A stretch of DNA of 25,436 nucleotides, taken from the IMG/VR virus record IMGVR_UViG_3300034789_000647, positions 1 through 25,436 of that record. The stretch is one strand, 5' to 3'. The notes under the pieces are model-generated. The model was not told where the DNA came from. It saw nothing but the letters and a program-made list of their open reading frames with translations, and searched no databases. Made by a program: the position numbers and the translations under genes. Origin of the DNA: a virus. Shown one piece after another: positions 1-6,801 of the stretch. Numbering within the stretch: position 1 is the first letter of the stretch; each line of letters opens with the position of its first letter.

Positions 1-69
1 TGGGGATATCTAAATAGCTTGAAATTATTGGTTATAATGGCTAGGAATCAAATCACCAAGATTGACCTT

Positions 70-201
70 ATGTCAACCATCTACAAATGGAAAACTAGTT
101 TATATGACCATGGAAAATCAAATTTATCAATTGAAGCCCAAACAGGGTATCATGAGGCGCTTAATGACATTCTTGAATATCTCAAACAGTTCGGACGTTA
201 A
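70..201 (+). CDS. small hypothetical phage protein
   Basis: I do not recognise this gene. From the ATG at 70 it encodes 43 residues, starting MSTIYKWKTSLYDHGK and ending in a helical GYHEALNDILEYLKQFGR. The frame stays open to the window edge, so the start could also be the ATG at 37, the TTG at 19, or lie upstream. The +1 frame is open to position 277 and ends in a plausible peptide (SPADWEDFWYNEDGRN), so the reading frame is not certain. The next gene begins after a short gap. Confidence 0.45.
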   Translation: MSTIYKWKTSLYDHGKSNLSIEAQTGYHEALNDILEYLKQFGR

Positions 202-257
202 TAGTAACATTACGGATGTTACAAATTCACCTGCAGATTGGGAGGATTTTTGGTATA

Positions 258-506
258 ATGAAGATGGAAGAAATTAAACCTTCTCACTACGTAACGGAAG
301 AAAAGTGTCAGGAGATGATTGATGCTGCTATTACTCAGCACAATCGTAATGCGTCTATGATTAGTATGATCCTAGGGATTATATTTTTCGCACTCTTTGC
401 TGATGGATTCTTCAGAATAATTGGCATGATCCCTCCTTTCCTGGGGATCGATGTTAGTATCATCAAAGAAATTGTTCAGGAAGTTTTGGAAAAAATTCAA
501 TCATGA
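258..506 (+). CDS. small single-pass membrane protein upstream of gnd
   Basis: An 82-residue protein with a charged N-terminal half (EEIKPSHYVTEEKCQEMI) and one hydrophobic segment at about residues 33-58 (SMILGIIFFALFADGFF), then a short amphipathic C-terminus. I chose the ATG at 258 because GGAGG at 241-245 precedes it; an in-frame ATG at 216 has no such signal. The stop overlaps the gnd start as ATGA, so the two genes are probably translationally coupled. The function is unknown; the position suggests expression with the pentose phosphate genes. Confidence 0.7.
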   Translation: MKMEEIKPSHYVTEEKCQEMIDAAITQHNRNASMISMILGIIFFALFADGFFRIIGMIPPFLGIDVSIIKEIVQEVLEKIQS

Positions 507-1570
507 AAGTAGGTATTATTGGTCTGGGTCGCATGGGTGAGGGTATGTCTCGCCGCATGATGAAAGCAGACATCGAAGTTCACGGTTATAGGAGAAACTA
601 TGCTAAAGCTCAAGAACAATTTGAAAAGGGTTATATCAGTGGATGTACCACTTCTATTGAAACTCTTGTTCAAGTAGTAAAATTTAAGGAGGTTATCTAC
701 GGAGAAAAATCTGGAGAAACAATCCACACAGAACAACCAGGTGTTTTCATGATGGTTGTCCCAGCAGAACTTGTACAGGAGACTTTAGATGAGCTACTAC
801 AGTTTTGTAGCGAGGGAGATATTATTATTGATCATGGCAATAGCAATTTTAAAGACAGTCGGAAGAGAGCCGAGTACTGTGCAAAATTGGGCATCGCATA
901 TCTTGACTGTGGCACTAGTGGTGGTGTCTATGGTTTGGATCGTGGATACTGTCTTATGGTTGGTGGCGGAGGTACTGCAGTCGATGCTTGCCGCTCAATC
1001 TTTGATGCACTCTCTCCAGGCATCAATGCTGCACCAAGAACAGGTGACAAAGATTATGTGTGGTATCCAGAAGAATATGGATGGATGCACTGTGGTGGAC
1101 CAGGTGCGGGTCATTTTGTAAAGATGGTCCACAACGGTATTGAATATGGTATCATGCAAGCATATGCAGAAGGTTTTAATATTCTTCATGAGGCAAATGC
1201 AGGAAGAGCTTATGTTGCTGAAGGTGATGCCGAAGTGGCTCCCATGGAACACCCCGAAGATTATTGTTACGATATTGATGTATCTAAGGTTGCTGAGTTA
1301 TGGCGTAGGGGTTCTGTTGTTGGTAGCTGGTTACTTGACCTTACCGCTGATGTTTTACGGAGCGATCGAGAGCTTAGCAAGTTCGATGGGGGAGTATCAG
1401 ATAGTGGTGAGGGTCGTTGGACTGTTCACGCTGCTGTGGATCTCGGTGTTCCAGCCCCTGTTATTTCTTCTGCTCTCTATGAACGTTTCGGATCTAGGAG
1501 ATTAGGGAAATTTGCAAACAAAATTTTGAACGGAATGCGTGCTATGTTTGGTGGTCATGACGTTCGCTGA
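503..1570 (+). CDS. gnd: 6-phosphogluconate dehydrogenase, decarboxylating
   Basis: Converts 6-phosphogluconate to ribulose 5-phosphate and CO2 with reduction of NAD(P)+, the second oxidative step of the pentose phosphate pathway. The 355 residues start with a Rossmann nucleotide-binding motif (GLGRMG, residues 7-12) followed by HGYRRN, whose arginines suggest NADP. The substrate-binding signature DCGTSGG is mid-protein, and the catalytic-lysine helix GAGHFVKMVHNGIEYG lies near residues 196-212. The length and the GTSGG form fit the short (YqeC-like) class rather than the roughly 470-residue class. The start overlaps the upstream stop (ATGA). The C-terminus overlaps a 43-codon gene, with zwf just downstream, so NADPH-making steps are clustered. 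It is a known cyanophage auxiliary metabolic gene. Confidence 0.96.
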   Translation: MKVGIIGLGRMGEGMSRRMMKADIEVHGYRRNYAKAQEQFEKGYISGCTTSIETLVQVVKFKEVIYGEKSGETIHTEQPGVFMMVVPAELVQETLDELLQFCSEGDIIIDHGNSNFKDSRKRAEYCAKLGIAYLDCGTSGGVYGLDRGYCLMVGGGGTAVDACRSIFDALSPGINAAPRTGDKDYVWYPEEYGWMHCGGPGAGHFVKMVHNGIEYGIMQAYAEGFNILHEANAGRAYVAEGDAEVAPMEHPEDYCYDIDVSKVAELWRRGSVVGSWLLDLTADVLRSDRELSKFDGGVSDSGEGRWTVHAAVDLGVPAPVISSALYERFGSRRLGKFANKILNGMRAMFGGHDVR

Positions 1571-1688
1571 TGTCCTTCTTTGGGGAGCAATACCGTTTGT
1601 ACTTTCCACAGTATATTTCGGGTTACGAAAAGGTGAAAATGTCTACTATGAATCGGAGGATTATGACGGAAATGGAACTGCCCATTAG
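1557..1688 (+). CDS. 43-residue membrane peptide bridging gnd and zwf
   Basis: A complete short frame that overlaps the last 14 bases of gnd and the first codons of zwf. It reads MTFADVLLWGAIPFVLSTVY, then FGLRKGENVYYESEDYDGNG and a short tail: one N-terminal hydrophobic helix followed by a polar, acidic C-terminus, the same plan as the other mini-proteins here. It fills the gap left when zwf is given its best start, which supports it as real. Its function is unknown. It may couple translation of gnd to zwf. Confidence 0.6.
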   Translation: MTFADVLLWGAIPFVLSTVYFGLRKGENVYYESEDYDGNGTAH

Positions 1689-3012
1689 TAAACGTATAGT
1701 TATTTTTGGTGCTACTGGAGATCTATGCAGGAGAAAATTAATTCCAGCACTATATCAATTATGGTGTAAACATCTACTACCACAAAGTCTTTTAATTGTA
1801 GGTGCTTCTAGAAGAGAAATTGAAAGACAAACCTGGATAGATTCATTAGGAGAATATGCAGAGGAGTTTACACACTGGTTAGACTTTGTGTCTTGTGATT
1901 TATCTTGTCCAGAAAGTCTAATGAAACTGCATGATAAAAGTGCAGATACAACTTATTTTTTATCAGTTCCGCCTAATACATATGCGGATGCAATTACTAA
2001 TCTTAAATTAGCAGGATTCTTAGATGACCCAGAAAGATCGCGTGTTGTTATTGAAAAACCCTTTGGGTACGATCTTAAATCTGCTGATCATCTACAGCAT
2101 GTGGTGGAGCGAAATCTACGCGAGAAACAAGTCTATCGCATTGATCATTATCTCGGTAAAGATACTGTTAATAATATCCTTACCACCCGTTTTAGCAATA
2201 CTTTACTGGAACCACTTTGGAACCGGCAGTACATAGATGAGGTTCAGATCTTCGCTACCGAAACTATAGGGTGTGAAGGTCGTTCACAATACTATGATGG
2301 TTCGGGTGTCGTTAGAGACATGTTACAGAACCATATGCTACAGGTTCTTGCATTGATTGCTATGGAAGCGCCATGTAGGATGAATGCTACAGAGATTCGT
2401 AGAGAAAAAACAAAAGTTCTTGCTGCAACTAGATTAGGACACAAAGTAGTTTTTGGACAATATGACACATACAAATCTGAGGAAGGTGTTGATCCTGACA
2501 GTCACACTGCTACCTATATTGCTGGTGACTTATATATCGATAACTGGCGTTGGGAGGGAGTTCCTTTTCACTTTATGAGTGGAAAGAAAATGCCTTATCA
2601 ATGTGTTGAGGTAGTTATTAAACTTAAAGCACCACCACAACAATTGTTTGATGGTCATGAATATAATGACCGTATTGTAATGAGATTACAACCACATCCA
2701 CACTTTGATATTAGAATTAATATGAAAGCACCTGGATTTAAAAATGATGTTGAGACTGCAACTCTCACTCATCGATATCCAGATTGGTTAGGTGTCGATG
2801 GTTATGAAAAACTTCTATATGATGCTCTTTATAATGACCAGTCACACTTTGTTCATTCAGAAGAAGTTCTAGAATCTTGGAGGATTGTCGATGATTTACT
2901 TTGCACTGGGGATAATTGCCCCATACGTACTACTCCTTATGTCTATCGTCCTGGTTCCTGGGGACCATGGCACAAAACTCAAACAATAACCGATTGGGAT
3001 TTTCCAGCATGA
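1663..3012 (+). CDS. zwf: glucose-6-phosphate 1-dehydrogenase
   Basis: Oxidises glucose 6-phosphate to 6-phosphogluconolactone, producing NADPH and feeding the adjacent gnd product. The 449 residues carry the coenzyme motif GATGDL (16-21), EKPFGYD (131-137) and the active-site signature RIDHYLGK (159-166) with its catalytic histidine. The length is near the lower end of the bacterial family (about 450-510). The frame is open to 1570, but residues before the chosen ATG do not look like the family; GGAGG at 1655-1659 precedes ATGs at 1663 and 1672, and either may be used. The stop overlaps the next tiny gene. With gnd and talC it supplies reducing power and pentose for phage DNA synthesis. Confidence 0.95.
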   Translation: MTEMELPISKRIVIFGATGDLCRRKLIPALYQLWCKHLLPQSLLIVGASRREIERQTWIDSLGEYAEEFTHWLDFVSCDLSCPESLMKLHDKSADTTYFLSVPPNTYADAITNLKLAGFLDDPERSRVVIEKPFGYDLKSADHLQHVVERNLREKQVYRIDHYLGKDTVNNILTTRFSNTLLEPLWNRQYIDEVQIFATETIGCEGRSQYYDGSGVVRDMLQNHMLQVLALIAMEAPCRMNATEIRREKTKVLAATRLGHKVVFGQYDTYKSEEGVDPDSHTATYIAGDLYIDNWRWEGVPFHFMSGKKMPYQCVEVVIKLKAPPQQLFDGHEYNDRIVMRLQPHPHFDIRINMKAPGFKNDVETATLTHRYPDWLGVDGYEKLLYDALYNDQSHFVHSEEVLESWRIVDDLLCTGDNCPIRTTPYVYRPGSWGPWHKTQTITDWDFPA

Positions 3013-3092
3013 GTTCTTTATTTGTATTCACATTTATATTACTCCTCGTCTCGGTAATGGAGTACACATGGCCTATTAAAAACAGAAGGTAG
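3009..3092 (+). CDS. 27-residue membrane peptide
   Basis: A 27-codon frame whose ATG overlaps the zwf stop (ATGA). The peptide MSSLFVFTFILLLVSVMEYT followed by WPIKNRR is one hydrophobic helix with a basic C-terminus, typical of a single-pass membrane peptide. The tight coupling and the membrane pattern argue for a real gene, but its size makes chance possible. The function is unknown. Confidence 0.45.
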   Translation: MSSLFVFTFILLLVSVMEYTWPIKNRR

Positions 3093-3094
3093 CA

Positions 3095-3253
3095 ATGCAT
3101 TTCATTCAACTATTTGTTCGACATACCATGGAGAATCCATATTCTCTAGGACTGCTGTCTTTACTACTAATTGTAGTTCCTATTATAGGAATGGACTTAG
3201 TTCATAAATACGGCTGGGAGCATTGGGAACCTTTTACGAGGAAACATGAATGA
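3095..3253 (+). CDS. 52-residue single-pass membrane protein
   Basis: Starts two bases after the previous stop and ends in an ATGA overlap with the next gene. The translation has a short N-terminal segment, a hydrophobic helix around residues 18-32 (LGLLSLLLIVVPIIG), and a polar C-terminus rich in Trp, His and Glu (KYGWEHWEPFTRK). Both ends fit exactly between neighbours, which supports it. The function is unknown. Confidence 0.55.
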   Translation: MHFIQLFVRHTMENPYSLGLLSLLLIVVPIIGMDLVHKYGWEHWEPFTRKHE

Positions 3254-3459
3254 ATCCAATAATTTTAATTGGTTGTTTATCGCCGATAGTTATAATTTTT
3301 ATTGTGATGAAGATTGCTGTTTGGATGTCTGCTGTAAATACTGAGGCGGATTATGTCAGAAAAGAACCTTTACGAAAACGAGGACCCTACGTGGCAAATC
3401 CATATGCAGATGTTGACGAAGAGGAAGAAGAATATGGAGATCGCACAGATTATAGATGA
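3250..3459 (+). CDS. small membrane protein with acidic tail
   Basis: A 69-residue protein with an N-terminal hydrophobic helix (PIILIGCLSPIVIIFIVMKI, residues 3-22) and a hydrophilic C-terminus that is first basic (RKEPLRKRGP) and then strongly acidic (DVDEEEEE). It starts by ATGA overlap with the gene before, and its last 26 bases are shared with the next gene. No family is recognised. It belongs to a chain of membrane mini-proteins after zwf. Confidence 0.6.
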   Translation: MNPIILIGCLSPIVIIFIVMKIAVWMSAVNTEADYVRKEPLRKRGPYVANPYADVDEEEEEYGDRTDYR

Positions 3460-3583
3460 GGTTTTGTATAAATATTATACAATTGAAAATGGAAAACCTG
3501 TACCCGATTGGAAAGTGTGTAGGAATCCAGATTGGTGGAAAGAGTACCTAATCAGTCTAGGAATAGACCCTAAGAATCCATGA
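3434..3583 (+). CDS. 49-residue hypothetical phage protein
   Basis: The frame is open from 3353, but the ATG at 3434 has a purine-rich signal (GAGGAAG) about seven bases upstream and gives a compact protein: MEIAQIIDEVLYKYY, then polar sequence and a Trp-rich PDWWKEYLISLGIDPKNP ending. That C-terminal pattern looks familiar from cyanophage hypothetical proteins, which is recollection rather than a search. It overlaps the next gene as ATGA. The function is unknown. Confidence 0.6.
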   Translation: MEIAQIIDEVLYKYYTIENGKPVPDWKVCRNPDWWKEYLISLGIDPKNP

Positions 3584-3774
3584 CAGAAGATGGCGAATCG
3601 CCGAAAGACTACACATATAATTTTACAATAGAGGATGTACATCTTCTATATACCTGTGTCGCTAACAGATTAGAGACATGGGCTGGTGGACATCCAACAG
3701 AACAAGAACATTTAATTCATTTAAAAAACGAACTATATAAAGGTGTATTAGATTTTAAATTTAATCATCTATGA
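3580..3774 (+). CDS. hypothetical phage protein, 64 residues
   Basis: A soluble, mildly acidic protein with no membrane segment; much of it looks helical (TIEDVHLLYTCVANRLETW and LIHLKNELYKGVLDF). It overlaps both neighbours by ATGA. No family is recognised. It is one of the few non-membrane members of the mini-gene chain. Confidence 0.6.
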   Translation: MTEDGESPKDYTYNFTIEDVHLLYTCVANRLETWAGGHPTEQEHLIHLKNELYKGVLDFKFNHL

Positions 3775-3977
3775 ATTTATTATTGCGTCCTTTAGAAAAC
3801 GCGAATGATCCTGTATGGAGTGTAATAATTTTACTTATTATTCTTTTGATGGGAGTGACATATTACATCGTATATATAATGCGTATGGCTTTTAAAGAAT
3901 TGGAAAATGACGGATCAGATCAACACCAAAGACGCGAGTCAGGACCAAGCGATAGCCCTCCTGACACACAGGATTGA
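3771..3977 (+). CDS. small single-pass membrane protein
   Basis: A 68-residue protein with one long hydrophobic segment at about residues 16-36 (WSVIILLIILLMGVTYYIVY) and a C-terminal tail rich in Ser, Pro, Asp and Gln. It starts by ATGA overlap. Its last 71 bases are shared in another frame with the start of the next gene, so its low-complexity tail may be shaped by that overlap. The function is unknown. Confidence 0.6.
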   Translation: MNLLLRPLENANDPVWSVIILLIILLMGVTYYIVYIMRMAFKELENDGSDQHQRRESGPSDSPPDTQD

Positions 3978-4179
3978 AGATATCGAAAAAATGGCTGAAG
4001 AACTCCGTGATCGTGTTCGTAAATTAGAACGCTGGGTCTGGGGTGCTGGTGCCGTCATCACTGCCGCCATTACATTAATAGGAATAGTTACTGCAGCTGA
4101 TGCAGAGGAGATCAATTATGGGCGCAATGGTTCCACCGAGTCGGAAATCGTGTTACAATTTCCGAGTGGTAGAGATTAA
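3907..4179 (+). CDS. coiled-coil membrane protein, XhlA-like architecture
   Basis: A 90-residue protein: a polar N-terminus, a predicted coiled coil at about residues 17-46 (LLTHRIEDIEKMAEELRDRV and onward), then one transmembrane helix (VWGAGAVITAAITLIGIVTA, residues 44-63) and a short tail. This order resembles small hemolysin XhlA/holin-associated phage proteins, so a role in lysis or membrane anchoring is possible, but this rests on architecture only. It overlaps the previous gene by 71 bases and the nuclease gene by 62 bases. Confidence 0.6.
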   Translation: MTDQINTKDASQDQAIALLTHRIEDIEKMAEELRDRVRKLERWVWGAGAVITAAITLIGIVTAADAEEINYGRNGSTESEIVLQFPSGRD

Positions 4180-4579
4180 TCGAGTTCTTGATGGAGACAC
4201 TATTGATGTCACTATTGACCTCGGATTTGATCTTTATAAAAAGGAAAGAGTACGAGTTGCTGGGGTTGATACTCCAGAAAAAAGAACTAAAAATCTAGAG
4301 GAAAAAGCTCTTGGAATCGACGCAACCAACTGGCTCAAAGAGAAACTGGAGGGTGCTATCTCTGGTGACGATGAGTTGTCTGTTAGGACTGAACTTGTTG
4401 GTGGCGTGGGGAAATATGGCCGTCTTCTTGGGTGGTTATACATTGGGGATGCAGAGTTGTCCCTCAATGAACAAATGATCACCGAAGGATATGCTCACGC
4501 ATATGATGGTGGCACAAAAGATATGAATCTTGAAAAATTACGTGAAATCCGCCGTGCTCATGGCACGTTAGTAGAATGA
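4118..4579 (+). CDS. staphylococcal-nuclease-like (thermonuclease family) enzyme
   Basis: A 153-residue protein with the SNase fold signature: VLDGDTIDVTIDLGF early in the sequence (calcium-binding Asp and Thr), then RVRVAGVDTPEKRT, matching the catalytic Arg, Asp and Glu of the family, and a late GKYGRLLGWLYIG segment with the second arginine, followed by LNEQMITEGYAHAY. The frame is open to 4100, but the ATG at 4118 follows GAGGAG by seven bases. No signal peptide is visible, so it probably acts inside the cell as a Ca2+-dependent nuclease, perhaps on host nucleic acid. The stop overlaps the next gene. Confidence 0.88.
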   Translation: MGAMVPPSRKSCYNFRVVEINRVLDGDTIDVTIDLGFDLYKKERVRVAGVDTPEKRTKNLEEKALGIDATNWLKEKLEGAISGDDELSVRTELVGGVGKYGRLLGWLYIGDAELSLNEQMITEGYAHAYDGGTKDMNLEKLREIRRAHGTLVE

Positions 4580-4776
4580 AACAACGAATGATAAAAGCTC
4601 TTAAAGCAAACGCTTTGGGACAAATCGAAAAACATAAAGTAAACATTGAAATCTATATGCATAATGCTGTAGGTATTGGTGAACATTCAGATGTTATGGC
4701 TGCGGTAGAATCTGAGATTGATAAAATATCTCATTTTCATGACCAACTAGAGGTAATTGAAAAGTATTTGGAGTGA
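4576..4776 (+). CDS. small conserved phage protein, helical
   Basis: A 66-residue, all-helical-looking soluble protein with several histidines, including VGIGEHSDVMAAVESEIDKI and ISHFHDQLEVIEKYLE. It starts by ATGA overlap with the nuclease gene. It resembles small proteins I recall from other T4-like cyanophages and marine phages, but I know no function. It is the last gene of the chain that begins at zwf. Confidence 0.7.
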   Translation: MKQRMIKALKANALGQIEKHKVNIEIYMHNAVGIGEHSDVMAAVESEIDKISHFHDQLEVIEKYLE

Positions 4777-4790
4777 TAGTGATACATAAT

Positions 4791-4806
4791 GTAGTTGCAC
4801 AACTAC
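4791..4806 (+). repeat. short perfect inverted repeat in the petE leader
   Basis: GTAGTTG and CAACTAC form a perfect 7-base inverted repeat with a two-base centre (a 6-bp stem with a 4-base loop in RNA). It ends five bases before the petE start, where a ribosome binding site would be expected; no purine-rich signal is visible there. It could restrict ribosome access or serve as a protein-binding site. Confidence 0.5.
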
Positions 4807-4810
4807 TCAC

Positions 4811-5134
4811 ATGAAGTTCTTTTTTGCACTACTCGCTACACTTTTTCTTGCTGCTCCAGCGTGGGCAGTTGACGTTACAATGGGATCAAATGGCAATTTA
4901 GTATTTGAACCAAATGACATTACAATCTCGGCTGGAGAAACTGTTCATTTCGTTAATGGTATGCTCCCACCCCACAATATCATTGTGGAAGGACGTGCTG
5001 ATTTATCAAGAGAAGCATTGATGTTTTCTCCTGGAGAATCACAAGACATTAAATTTGCAGATGCAGGAGATTACGATTTCTTCTGTGGACCACACCAGGG
5101 TGCAGGCATGGTAGGGACGGTACATGTAGAATGA
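4811..5134 (+). CDS. petE: plastocyanin (phage photosynthetic electron carrier)
   Basis: A blue copper protein that carries electrons from cytochrome b6f to photosystem I in the thylakoid lumen. The 107-residue precursor has a clear signal peptide ending near residue 19 (LAAPAWA). The copper ligands are all present: His55 in LPPHNI, then Cys92, His95 and Met100 in the C-x2-H-x4-M loop FCGPHQGAGM. The mature part (about 88 residues) is somewhat shorter than typical cyanobacterial plastocyanin. The PTOX gene follows with overlapping stop and start, so two electron-sink functions are made together. Confidence 0.95.
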   Translation: MKFFFALLATLFLAAPAWAVDVTMGSNGNLVFEPNDITISAGETVHFVNGMLPPHNIIVEGRADLSREALMFSPGESQDIKFADAGDYDFFCGPHQGAGMVGTVHVE

Positions 5135-5649
5135 AACAAATCAACATTGTTGTTTTAAACTTCACTGTTGCAATACTTGATTTCTTATATCAAGGAAGAG
5201 ATTATCCACGATTCTGGGTGCTTGAAACTATTGCTAGAGCACCCTACTTCGCTTTCTTGAGTGTATTGCATTTCAGAGAAAGTTTAGGATTGAGAGGTCC
5301 AGAACACATTTACTTGATGAAGGAACACTTCTATCAATCAATAAATGAAACTGAGCACCTAGAATATATGGAAAGTAGAAATGGTAATCGTTATTGGATT
5401 GATCGTTTTATCGCCAAACACCTTGTTCTTATCTATTACTGGATTAATGTAGTATATTATTTAATATTACCTCGCTATGCATATCACCTTTCATATGAAG
5501 TAGAAGTTCATGCATCATTAACATATGCAAAGTATCTTTCTACACATAGTGGTGGTGATGACTTTGACAAAATTACAGAAATTATGAATGATGAGGTACA
5601 ACATTTTCAAGAGCTGAAAGACGCTATGGAAATGCTAGCAATCTCTTGA
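5131..5649 (+). CDS. plastoquinol terminal oxidase (AOX-like diiron oxidase)
   Basis: PTOX oxidises plastoquinol and reduces O2 to water, relieving over-reduction of the photosynthetic chain and allowing ATP synthesis without carbon fixation. The 172 residues carry the diiron ligand pattern of the alternative oxidase family: Glu32 in LETIARAPYF, Glu73 and His76 in NETEH, Glu123/Glu125 in the YEVEVH segment, and Glu155 with His158 in DEVQH. It is short for the family, as in other phages, and monotopic membrane association is expected. Its start overlaps petE. Its TGA stop lies inside the -35 box of the promoter for tRNA-Ser. Confidence 0.93.
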   Translation: MKQINIVVLNFTVAILDFLYQGRDYPRFWVLETIARAPYFAFLSVLHFRESLGLRGPEHIYLMKEHFYQSINETEHLEYMESRNGNRYWIDRFIAKHLVLIYYWINVVYYLILPRYAYHLSYEVEVHASLTYAKYLSTHSGGDDFDKITEIMNDEVQHFQELKDAMEMLAIS

Positions 5650-5674
5650 CATTCCGCCCCAGACCTCCTATAAT
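5646..5674 (+). promoter_or_regulatory. consensus sigma70 promoter before tRNA-Ser
   Basis: TTGACA (5646-5651) and TATAAT (5669-5674) are both perfect and separated by 17 bases. The TGA stop of the PTOX gene is inside the -35 box. The -10 box sits between the arms of a perfect 7-base inverted repeat, GACCTCC at 5662-5668 and GGAGGTC at 5677-5683. Transcription should begin near 5681 and cover tRNA-Ser and the genes after it. It is read by host RNA polymerase, so early expression is likely. Confidence 0.88.
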
Positions 5675-5683
5675 ATGGAGGTC
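5662..5683. repeat. inverted repeat flanking the -10 box
   Basis: Perfect 7-base arms (GACCTCC, GGAGGTC) enclose the 8-base segment TATAATAT, which contains the -10 box. It is mostly upstream of the expected transcription start, so it would act as DNA, either as an operator or as a small cruciform, rather than as an RNA hairpin. Confidence 0.75.
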
Positions 5684-5691
5684 CACCCATT

Positions 5692-5776
5692 GGAAAGGTG
5701 GTCGAGTGGTTTATGGCACTGGTCTTGAAAACCAGCGATGTGAAAGCATCCGTGGGTTCAAATCCCACCCTTTCCG
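5692..5776 (+). tRNA. tRNA-Ser (TGA)
   Basis: The 7-bp acceptor stem GGAAAGG/CCTTTCC is perfect. The anticodon stem CTGGT/ACCAG encloses loop CTTGAAA with anticodon TGA. A long variable arm (about CGATGTGAAAGCATC) marks a class II tRNA, and the T loop is GGTTCAAAT. CCA is not encoded. It reads UCA-type serine codons. Confidence 0.95.
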
Positions 5777-5796
5777 TGTCCTTCGACTGATTTCAA

Positions 5797-5967
5797 ATGA
5801 AAATCAATCTATGGTATTCTCAATCTCAACGTCAGTGGAGATGGTCATTATGTGACGACAGTGACGCTATGAGACAAGAATCTGGTCAACGACCATTCCT
5901 TCGAGATGCTATGAACGACGTTGCAGATACTGTAGAATATATGCTACAGTGTAAACAACCCGAATGA
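5797..5967 (+). CDS. small conserved phage protein, 56 residues
   Basis: A short complete frame starting MKINLWYSQSQRQWRWSL and continuing with an acidic, helical second half (RDAMNDVADTVEYML). The Trp-rich strand followed by a helix looks like a folded mini-domain. It resembles small cyanophage proteins I recall, but I know no function. It lies just after tRNA-Ser and would be read from the same promoter. Confidence 0.6.
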   Translation: MKINLWYSQSQRQWRWSLCDDSDAMRQESGQRPFLRDAMNDVADTVEYMLQCKQPE

Positions 5968-5995
5968 AGGGTTCCTCTTTGAGGATACAAATTTT

Positions 5996-6592
5996 ATGAG
6001 GATTATGATTAAATCAATTATTGGAATGAGCATTCTTGCTGCATCAGTTGCGATTACGCCCAATGCAGACAAGCATGTTTCGTCATCATCACAATCAGAA
6101 CCAATTGAAATTCCACAGGTTGCATATAAGCCTGTTTGGACGTGTCCTGATTGCACACCAGAAGAAAAATATGTTCTTGAACAACTTCAAGAACATACAC
6201 GTATTACGGATAGAAATGCCCTGGCGACAATTTTGGGAAATATTAAACAGGAAAGTCTTTTCATTCCCAACATATGCGAGGGAGGGGCTAGAGTTTCTTA
6301 CAACAATTGCCATAGTGGTGGTTATGGGCTTATTCAGTGGACCTCAGTAGGACGCTATAATAATCTCGGTAAGTTCTGTGTTAAGTACAACTGCGATCCG
6401 AGTAGTCTTGAGGGACAAACTCGTTACATGATCAATGAAAATATTTTTCAACGTTATCTTCCAGAGTTTGAAGGTAATGGAAAAACAGTTAGACAGTATA
6501 TGGTTCCTGCTTATTATTGGTTAGGGTGGGGTATTAAAGGAAACAGAGAAATTTACTCGTATGACTACACAAAAAAATTGGTGTTGACATGA
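5996..6592 (+). CDS. secreted lysozyme-like protein (phage tail lysozyme-type domain)
   Basis: A 198-residue protein with an N-terminal hydrophobic signal segment (IKSIIGMSILAASVAITPNA) and a C-terminal muramidase-like domain. The key block is ALATILGNIKQESLF, with the candidate catalytic Glu in KQES, followed by GGYGLIQWTSVGRYNNL. This is the pattern of the phage-tail-lysozyme/transglycosylase fold. Six cysteines (CPDC, NIC, NNC, KFC, YNC) suggest disulfides in the periplasm. It probably cuts peptidoglycan, at lysis or to block superinfection; since it is free rather than fused to a tail protein, lysis is my favoured role. The start at 5996 follows GAGGA about 12 bases upstream. Confidence 0.78.
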   Translation: MRIMIKSIIGMSILAASVAITPNADKHVSSSSQSEPIEIPQVAYKPVWTCPDCTPEEKYVLEQLQEHTRITDRNALATILGNIKQESLFIPNICEGGARVSYNNCHSGGYGLIQWTSVGRYNNLGKFCVKYNCDPSSLEGQTRYMINENIFQRYLPEFEGNGKTVRQYMVPAYYWLGWGIKGNREIYSYDYTKKLVLT

Positions 6593-6612
6593 TTAACGAC
6601 TGGCGTTATAGT
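6584..6612 (+). promoter_or_regulatory. probable internal sigma70 promoter
   Basis: TTGACA (6584-6589), a 17-base spacer and TATAGT (6607-6612, five of six). It lies at the junction of the lysozyme-like gene and the following gene, with the -10 inside coding sequence. If used, it would give a leaderless or truncated message for the 70-residue gene and would drive the next gene and tRNA-Arg. Confidence 0.5.
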
Positions 6613-6801
6613 GATCAAAAAATGAAAACAAGACAGCAAGCTTATTCTATTCTTCTTGCTCGCTATGGGTCACAATTAAACCCAGATGGTAGTCCCATAT
6701 ATAATATGAAGTCAATCACAGAGTGTGCTCATGATTGGGTTTCACAAGGAAATGTTAGATGCGATGGTATTGTAAAATACTTTGAAGCTTATTACACATG
6801 A
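6589..6801 (+). CDS. hypothetical phage protein, 70 residues
   Basis: A soluble protein beginning MINDWRYSDQKMKTRQQAYS. It is rich in aromatic residues and has two cysteines (TECAHDW, VRCDGI). It overlaps the upstream stop (ATGA) and the downstream start (ATGA), so it is part of an operon with the lysozyme-like gene. No family is recognised. Confidence 0.65.
   Translation: MINDWRYSDQKMKTRQQAYSILLARYGSQLNPDGSPIYNMKSITECAHDWVSQGNVRCDGIVKYFEAYYT

Noticed and set aside
3467-3474. TATAAATA resembling a late promoter
   Set aside because: It lies inside the coding sequence of a small gene, in an AT-rich codon run, with no gene start a suitable distance downstream.
4757-4790. TTGAAA with CATAAT as a petE promoter
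   Set aside because: The spacer is 22 bases, outside the usable range; a shifted -10 is a weak match.
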